A stretch of 64,000 nucleotides of DNA from CALOCN01 sp942491735 (GTDB lineage: Bacteria > Eisenbacteria > RBG-16-71-46 > JABDJR01), in assembly GCA_942491735.1 (NCBI GenBank), contig CALOCN010000014.1, forward strand, positions 2,046,001 through 2,110,000, given 5' to 3'. A program made the position numbers and the translations under genes. The notes below the pieces were generated by a model that searched no databases, was not told where the DNA came from, and was given only the letters and a program-made list of their open reading frames with translations. Positions 59,478 through 64,000 of this stretch are shown here, piece after piece (the first letter of the stretch is position 1; each line of letters begins with the position of its first letter).

Positions 59478-60187
59478 GCCCTAGCGGTGATCCCTGGGTT
59501 TGGCTCTCGGCCATCCTGACCGTTGCCATTCTCAGCTACCTGTTCAAGGACAACCCCTTCTACAAGGTTGCCGAGTATCTCTTCGTCGGGGTGGCCGCCG
59601 GGTACTACCTCAGCATCCAGTTCGACAACGTGCTCATTCCCAACCTGTTCCAGCCGGTGCAAAACAGTGCCTCGGCGGCCATCGGGGGGGAGTTCACCCG
59701 GGAATTGTGGCGCATCTTCGCGCTCATCCTGGGCATCATGATGTTCGCCCGGTTTGTCCCGTCGGCCTCGTGGTTGTCCCGTTGGCCCATGGGGGTCATG
59801 GTGGGGGCGTTCTCCGGTCTGGCGGTGATCGGCGCGGCCCAGGGTGACCTGATCGTCCAGATCCGATCCAACCTGATTCCGCTCATGGCGGACGGCTCCC
59901 TGGATACGATGCGCAGCGCCGAGGGGGTGATCGCCACCACCATGTCCATCCTCGGCCTGTTTTCCAACGTGATCCTCATCACGGGACTGTTGGCCTGCCT
60001 CTACTACTTCTTCTTCTCCGCGGAACACCGCGGTTTTGGTGGGGGGGTGGCCCGGGTGGGCATCTACTTCCTCATGATCTCCTTCGGTGCGTCCTACGGG
60101 TTCACCGTCATGGCGCGTATCTCCCTGGCTCTGGACCGGCTTCGCTTTCTCTATGAGACCTGGTTGGGTCTCCCGGTCATCCAATAG
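59474..60187 (+). CDS. Uncharacterised membrane protein D of a four-gene cluster
   Basis: 237 residues from a GTG overlapping gene C's stop (GTGA). Six to seven transmembrane segments; short loops contain FKDNPFYKVAEYLFVGVAAGYY and FARFVPSASWLSRWPMG. The last segment ends ... RLRFLYETWLGLP. No known family by eye. It completes the unit before the oligopeptide importer, which has its own promoter. Confidence 0.7.
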   Translation: MSPSGDPWVWLSAILTVAILSYLFKDNPFYKVAEYLFVGVAAGYYLSIQFDNVLIPNLFQPVQNSASAAIGGEFTRELWRIFALILGIMMFARFVPSASWLSRWPMGVMVGAFSGLAVIGAAQGDLIVQIRSNLIPLMADGSLDTMRSAEGVIATTMSILGLFSNVILITGLLACLYYFFFSAEHRGFGGGVARVGIYFLMISFGASYGFTVMARISLALDRLRFLYETWLGLPVIQ

Positions 60188-60241
60188 TCAGGGTGGGGCT
60201 TCCCCGGCTCCAGAGGTCCAATCCGGCGTGGGCGGGTCCGT

Positions 60242-60270
60242 TTGACAAGCCCCGGACGCCTTCCTATACT
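60242..60270 (+). promoter_or_regulatory. Sigma70-type promoter of opp operon
   Basis: TTGACA at 60242-60247, 17 bp spacer, TATACT at 60265-60270. The best promoter in the window. Confidence 0.8.
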
Positions 60271-60306
60271 CCTCATGCTCTTCTGTATAACCCCCCTCGC
60301 TGAACG

Positions 60307-60316
60307 CACTTAAGTG
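60307..60316 (+). promoter_or_regulatory. Palindrome in the opp leader, possible operator
   Basis: CACTTAAGTG, a perfect 10-bp palindrome about 30 bases after the predicted start site and 27 before the ATG. It could bind a dimeric regulator; alone it is weak evidence. Confidence 0.35.
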
Positions 60317-60343
60317 GGCTTGATGCTTCCCAAGGAGCTTTCC

Positions 60344-62218
60344 ATGCGACGATCCCGGAACTTCAGCGTTTTGCTCTTTGCCGCCCTTTCCCTGGGGGTG
60401 GTTGCTTGCGGAGGCGGCACGGACCAGGCCGCCGACGACACGGCGAGCGCTGACAAGTCCGCCGCGGCCCCGGCTCCCGAGGTGACCCGCGAGGACCCCA
60501 ATCCGCGTCCGGCGGACGCGCGGGTCATGGAGGCGGCCAACGGCCGCTACGGCGGGCGCTATATCGCCACCCTGCGCCAGGACCCCAAGACCTGGAATTC
60601 CCTCGGGGCCAACGAGACCTCCAGCACCGATATCACCAATGGCCCGCTGTTCGAGGGGCTGACCAATCTCAACTACTCCACCTTCGAGGTCGAACCGGCC
60701 CTGGCCAAGTCCTGGGAACGTTCCGAGGACGGGCTCACCTGGACCTTCCACCTGCGCGAGGGGCTTCGCTGGTCGGATGGGGAACCCCTGACCGCGGATG
60801 ACATCGTCTTTTCCTCGAAGATCGTCTACGACGAGACCATCAATCCGTCGGTCTCCGCGCTGGTGCGGGTGGAAGGCGAGCCCTTCGAGTTCTCCAAGAT
60901 CAACGACCTGACCGTGCAGATCCGTCTGCCCAAGCCCTACGGTGCCTTCCTCAGCGTGATCGGTTCGGTCTACATCATGCCCGAGCACAAGCTGGCCGGT
61001 CCCTACGCCGCCGGCAACTTCGAGTCCTCCTACGGGGTGAACTCGGATCCCTCGGAGATCGTGACCTGCGGACCCTGGCGGCTCAAGCAGTTCGTGAGCC
61101 AGCAGAAGGTGGTCCTGGCCCCCAACCCGCACTACTACCGATTCGATCCCCAGGGAAACCGGTTGCCGTACCTCGATGAGCTGGTCTACCTGATCGTTCC
61201 GGACCAGAACGCGGAAGTGCTCAAGTTCCAGAGCGGCGAGTCGGACGAGGTGTACTTCCGCGCCGAAGACTACGCCATGCTCAAGGACGGCGAGGAGAAG
61301 GGGAACTACACGGTCTGGGATCTGGGTTCCGAGATGGGCACCAACATGGTCTGGTTCAACATGAACCCCCGCAGCAACCCGGATACCGGGAAGCCGTATG
61401 TCGACCCCAAGAAGTCGAAGATCTTCAACGACGTCCACTTCCGTCGCGCGGTGGCCCACGCCATCGATCGTCAGGCCATGGCCAACACCGTGTTCTACGG
61501 GATGGCCGATCCTCTCTACGGCTCGATCCCTCCGGCCAACAAGCTCTGGTACAACCCGGACGTCAAGCGCTACGAGTACGACCTCGAGGTCTCCAAGAAG
61601 ATGCTCGAGGATGCCGGGTACAAGGATCGCAATGGCGACGGCGTGCGCGAGTCCGAGGACGGAACACCGCTTTCCTTCATCCTGCTCACCAACGCGGACA
61701 ACAAGGAACGGATCGGGATGGCCAACATCCTGACCAACGACCTGGCCAAGGTCGGCATCAAGTGCACCCTGTCCCCGTCGGACTTCAACAGCATCATCAC
61801 CAAGCTGCGCGAGAGCTACGACTACGACGCCATCATGCTGGGACTGACCGGTGGCGTGCCGCCCGATCCCATCATGAGCTCCAACGTCTTCAAGTCCTCG
61901 GGCAAGACCCACTTCTGGAACCCCGAGCAGCCCGAGCCGGCCACCGAATGGGAAGCGGAGATCGACCGCCTCATGGACGAGCAGATCCAGTCCATGGACG
62001 ACGCGGAGCGCAAGCGGATCTTCGACCGGGTACAGCGGGTTCTCTCGGAGAACGCGCCCATGCTCTACACGGTCAACCGCCGCGGCTTCATCGCCATCCG
62101 CAACAAGTTCACCGGGCTCGAGCCCAGCGTGTTGCGGCCCTGGGTGCTGTGGCGCGGGGAGACGGTGAGCTTCGACCCCGCCGGGGCCCGGCCGGTTGTG
62201 GCGCCGGGCCAGGAGTAG
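60344..62218 (+). CDS. oppA: Oligopeptide ABC transporter substrate-binding lipoprotein
   Basis: 624 residues from ATG 60344, with AAGGAG six bases upstream (the frame is also open from 60314). The lipobox LGVVAC predicts lipidation. SBP_bac_5 features: PLFEGLTNLNYSTFEVEPALAKSWERS-type opening (here split), DGLTWTFHLREGLRWSDGEPLTADDIVFS in part, and HFRRAVAHAIDRQAM. It binds peptides or nickel-type ligands outside the inner membrane and delivers them to the permeases downstream. Slightly longer than OppA of E. coli (543). Confidence 0.88.
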   Translation: MRRSRNFSVLLFAALSLGVVACGGGTDQAADDTASADKSAAAPAPEVTREDPNPRPADARVMEAANGRYGGRYIATLRQDPKTWNSLGANETSSTDITNGPLFEGLTNLNYSTFEVEPALAKSWERSEDGLTWTFHLREGLRWSDGEPLTADDIVFSSKIVYDETINPSVSALVRVEGEPFEFSKINDLTVQIRLPKPYGAFLSVIGSVYIMPEHKLAGPYAAGNFESSYGVNSDPSEIVTCGPWRLKQFVSQQKVVLAPNPHYYRFDPQGNRLPYLDELVYLIVPDQNAEVLKFQSGESDEVYFRAEDYAMLKDGEEKGNYTVWDLGSEMGTNMVWFNMNPRSNPDTGKPYVDPKKSKIFNDVHFRRAVAHAIDRQAMANTVFYGMADPLYGSIPPANKLWYNPDVKRYEYDLEVSKKMLEDAGYKDRNGDGVRESEDGTPLSFILLTNADNKERIGMANILTNDLAKVGIKCTLSPSDFNSIITKLRESYDYDAIMLGLTGGVPPDPIMSSNVFKSSGKTHFWNPEQPEPATEWEAEIDRLMDEQIQSMDDAERKRIFDRVQRVLSENAPMLYTVNRRGFIAIRNKFTGLEPSVLRPWVLWRGETVSFDPAGARPVVAPGQE

Positions 62219-62227
62219 GCCAGGCCG

Positions 62228-63193
62228 GTGACCCAGCTCATCATCAAGCGTCTCCTGCACATGATCCCGGTGCTGTTCGGGATCTCGTTCCTGACCTTCA
62301 TGGTCATGCAGCTCGCCCCGGGGGACTTCCTGTCCCAGATGGAGCTCAACCCCCAGGTCAGCGACGAGACCATCGCGTCCATGCGGGCCAAGTTCGGGCT
62401 GGATAGGCCGTGGTACATCCAGTACGGCATGTGGCTCAAGAACATCGCGGTGGACCAGAACTTCGGGGAGTCCTTCGCCCGGCACCAGCCGGCCTTCGAC
62501 GTCCTCAAGCCGGCGCTGCTGAACACCCTGCTGCTCGCGGTGGCGGCGGCCTTCTTCACCTGGACCATCGCCATCCCGCTCGGGATCATCGCCGCCGTGC
62601 GTCAGTACTCCTGGGTCGACAAGATGTCCTCCCTGGTCGCCTTCATCGGGTTATCCATCCCGGAGGTGTTCCTGGCCCTGCTTCTCCTGTTGCTGGCGGC
62701 CAAGACCGGGTGGTTTCCCATCGGGGGGATGCAGGACCTCGACGCGGAGACCCTCGGTTGGTGGCCCCGCACCGTGGACATGATGCATCACCTGTTCCTC
62801 CCCGCGGTGGTGCTGGCCACGGTTCCCCTGGCCAGCCGCATGCGGCAGATGCGGGGGAACCTTCTCGACGTGCTGCGGGCGGACTACGTGACCACGGCCC
62901 GGGCCAAGGGGCTTCCGGAGCGGACGGTCGTGGTCAAGCATGCGGTGCGCAACGCCATCAATCCCCTCATCACCTTGTTCGGCTACACCCTCGGTTTCCT
63001 TCTTTCCGGGGCCTTCCTGGTCGAGGTTGTCTTTTCCTGGCCCGGTCTGGGCCGGGTGACCATCGACGCCCTGTTTGCCCGCGATCTCTACGTGGTGATG
63101 GGGTCCGTCCTCCTCGCTTCGACCCTGCTCATCCTGGGCAACCTCATCGCGGATATCCTGCTCGCCATCACCGATCCGCGGATCAAGGTGTAA
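62228..63193 (+). CDS. oppB: Oligopeptide ABC transporter permease (OppB type)
   Basis: 321 residues from a GTG nine bases after oppA. RLLHMIPVLFGISFLTFMVM is the typical DppB/OppB start, LAPGDF follows, and the EAA coupling loop is YVTTARAKGLPERTVVVKHAVRNA. Six transmembrane segments. The end, FARDLYVVMGSVLLASTLLILGNLIADIL, is standard. Confidence 0.92.
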   Translation: MTQLIIKRLLHMIPVLFGISFLTFMVMQLAPGDFLSQMELNPQVSDETIASMRAKFGLDRPWYIQYGMWLKNIAVDQNFGESFARHQPAFDVLKPALLNTLLLAVAAAFFTWTIAIPLGIIAAVRQYSWVDKMSSLVAFIGLSIPEVFLALLLLLLAAKTGWFPIGGMQDLDAETLGWWPRTVDMMHHLFLPAVVLATVPLASRMRQMRGNLLDVLRADYVTTARAKGLPERTVVVKHAVRNAINPLITLFGYTLGFLLSGAFLVEVVFSWPGLGRVTIDALFARDLYVVMGSVLLASTLLILGNLIADILLAITDPRIKV

Positions 63194-63194
63194 C

Positions 63195-64000
63195 GTGGCC
63201 ACTGCGCAAGCGCGTCGACCCGACGAACGTCCCACCACCAGCGCGGAACCGGTCAAGGGGGTGGGCCCCTGGGGCCTGTTCTGGCGGCACTTCCGCAAGT
63301 CGCAGATCGCGGTGATCGGCAGCGTCATCCTGGTCCTGTTCTACTTCGGGGCACTTTTTGCCCCCTTCATTGCCCCGTATCCGTCGGACATGCAGGATCG
63401 GGAACACGGGTTCCACCCGCCGACGCCCATCCATGTGAAGGATGCCGACGGCAACTGGTCCCGTCCCTTCGTCTACGGTTCCACCCTGGCCGATCGCCTG
63501 CGCACCCGCTACGAGGTGGAGCCGGACCGGCGCTATCCCATCAAGCTGTTCGTGAAGGGCTCCGAGTACAGGCTCCTCTGGCTCATTCCGACCGACATCC
63601 ATCTGTTCGGGGTGGAGGAGGGAGGCAAGGTCTTCCTCTGCGGTACGGACCAGTTCGGGCGGGACGTCTTTTCCCGACTCCTGTTCGGTTCGCGCATCTC
63701 GCTTTCGGTGGGCCTGTTCGGGATTCTCATCACCTACTCGCTGGGACTCCTGTTCGGAGGCGTGGCCGGGTACTACGGGGGACTGACCGACAACATGCTC
63801 ATGCGCGGGTCGGAAATCCTCATGTCCGTGCCCTCGCTCTATCTCATCCTGGCCCTGCGGGCCGCCTTCCCGGCCGATCTCCGTTCGGATCTGATGTACC
63901 TGATGATCATCCTGATCCTGTCCCTGGTCTTCTGGGCCGGGCTCTCCAGGATCATCCGGGGCATGGTGCTCAGCATCCGGGAGAACGAGTACGTCACCGC
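63195..64000 (+). CDS. oppC: Oligopeptide ABC transporter permease (OppC type), 3' end missing
   Basis: The frame runs from GTG 63195 off the right edge; 268 residues are visible. The first helix (IAVIGSVILVLFYFGALFAPF) is followed by an unusually long loop of about 90 residues (HPPTPIHVKDADGNWSRPFV to KVFLCGTDQFGRDVFSRLLFG), then the standard permease core (GLFGILITYSLGLLFGGVAGYYGG, SVPSLYLILAL). It pairs with OppB; ATPases OppD/OppF should follow outside the window. Confidence 0.9.
   Translation, partial: MATAQARRPDERPTTSAEPVKGVGPWGLFWRHFRKSQIAVIGSVILVLFYFGALFAPFIAPYPSDMQDREHGFHPPTPIHVKDADGNWSRPFVYGSTLADRLRTRYEVEPDRRYPIKLFVKGSEYRLLWLIPTDIHLFGVEEGGKVFLCGTDQFGRDVFSRLLFGSRISLSVGLFGILITYSLGLLFGGVAGYYGGLTDNMLMRGSEILMSVPSLYLILALRAAFPADLRSDLMYLMIILILSLVFWAGLSRIIRGMVLSIRENEYVT

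Overview
This window is a high-GC, gene-dense chromosomal segment with 54 protein-coding genes or gene parts and no tRNA, rRNA, insertion sequence, prophage or CRISPR array that I could see. Gram-negative cell-envelope functions run through it: heptosyltransferase and heptose-bisphosphatase, ExbB/ExbD/TonB, TolC with a MacAB-type exporter, lipoproteins, and membrane glycosyltransferases. UvrA, AsnRS and a two-subunit glycine decarboxylase are also present. The mix suggests an uncultured high-GC Gram-negative lineage, perhaps in or near the FCB group (Eisenbacteria, Krumholzibacteriota or Gemmatimonadota type). That placement is inferred from gene style, not from a marker phylogeny.

Layout. 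1-1864: end of a sugar-transferase locus. 1946-6670: PtsN-like EIIA, a short zinc-ribbon protein, threonine synthase, a GAF/PP2C phosphatase and a second threonine-synthase-like enzyme, mostly overlapping. 6860-9669: TldD/TldE pair. 10018-17455: orphan histidine kinase, ZU5-like lipoprotein, inositol monophosphatase, a DUF1028-TPR protein coupled to a sigma54 activator with a degenerate receiver, and a second GAF-type sigma54 activator. 17548-21426 (minus): S41 protease and a GT-C-like membrane protein. 21610-25703: GT39-like/TPR protein, PspC protein, heptosyltransferase and GmhB. 25700-28561 (minus): DUF4388 protein and a TPR/zinc-ribbon membrane protein. 28728-30023: asnS. 30308-32683: exbB-exbD-exbD-tonB. 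32931-38909: tolC, adaptor, ATPase and two permeases. 38931-41258 (minus): another membrane/TPR protein. 41409-45865: uvrA and pepA. 46052-50418: gcvT-gcvH-gcvPA-gcvPB behind a structured leader. 50405-56836: a tightly packed set with a GlmL-family ATPase, an oxidoreductase and several unknown proteins. 56984-60187: four uncharacterised membrane proteins. 60344-64000: start of a peptide ABC importer, running off the window.

Regulation. A recurrent sigma70-type promoter (TTGACA, 17-18 bp, then CC-TATACT-C or close variants) precedes ptsN, the second sigma54 activator, the GT39-like gene, asnS, exbB, tolC, uvrA and oppA. Several genes (suhB-like, pspC-like and the minus-strand membrane/TPR gene) have a -10 hexamer only 6-7 bp before a start codon and no Shine-Dalgarno, which suggests leaderless mRNAs. 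Translational coupling by 4-nt and 8-nt overlaps is common.

The best candidates for undescribed biology are the four-gene membrane cluster at 56984-60187, the orphan GlmL module at 50839-56072, the structured leader before gcvT, and the DUF1028-TPR/pseudo-receiver activator pair. All functional statements rest on motifs read by eye; no search or structure prediction was run.
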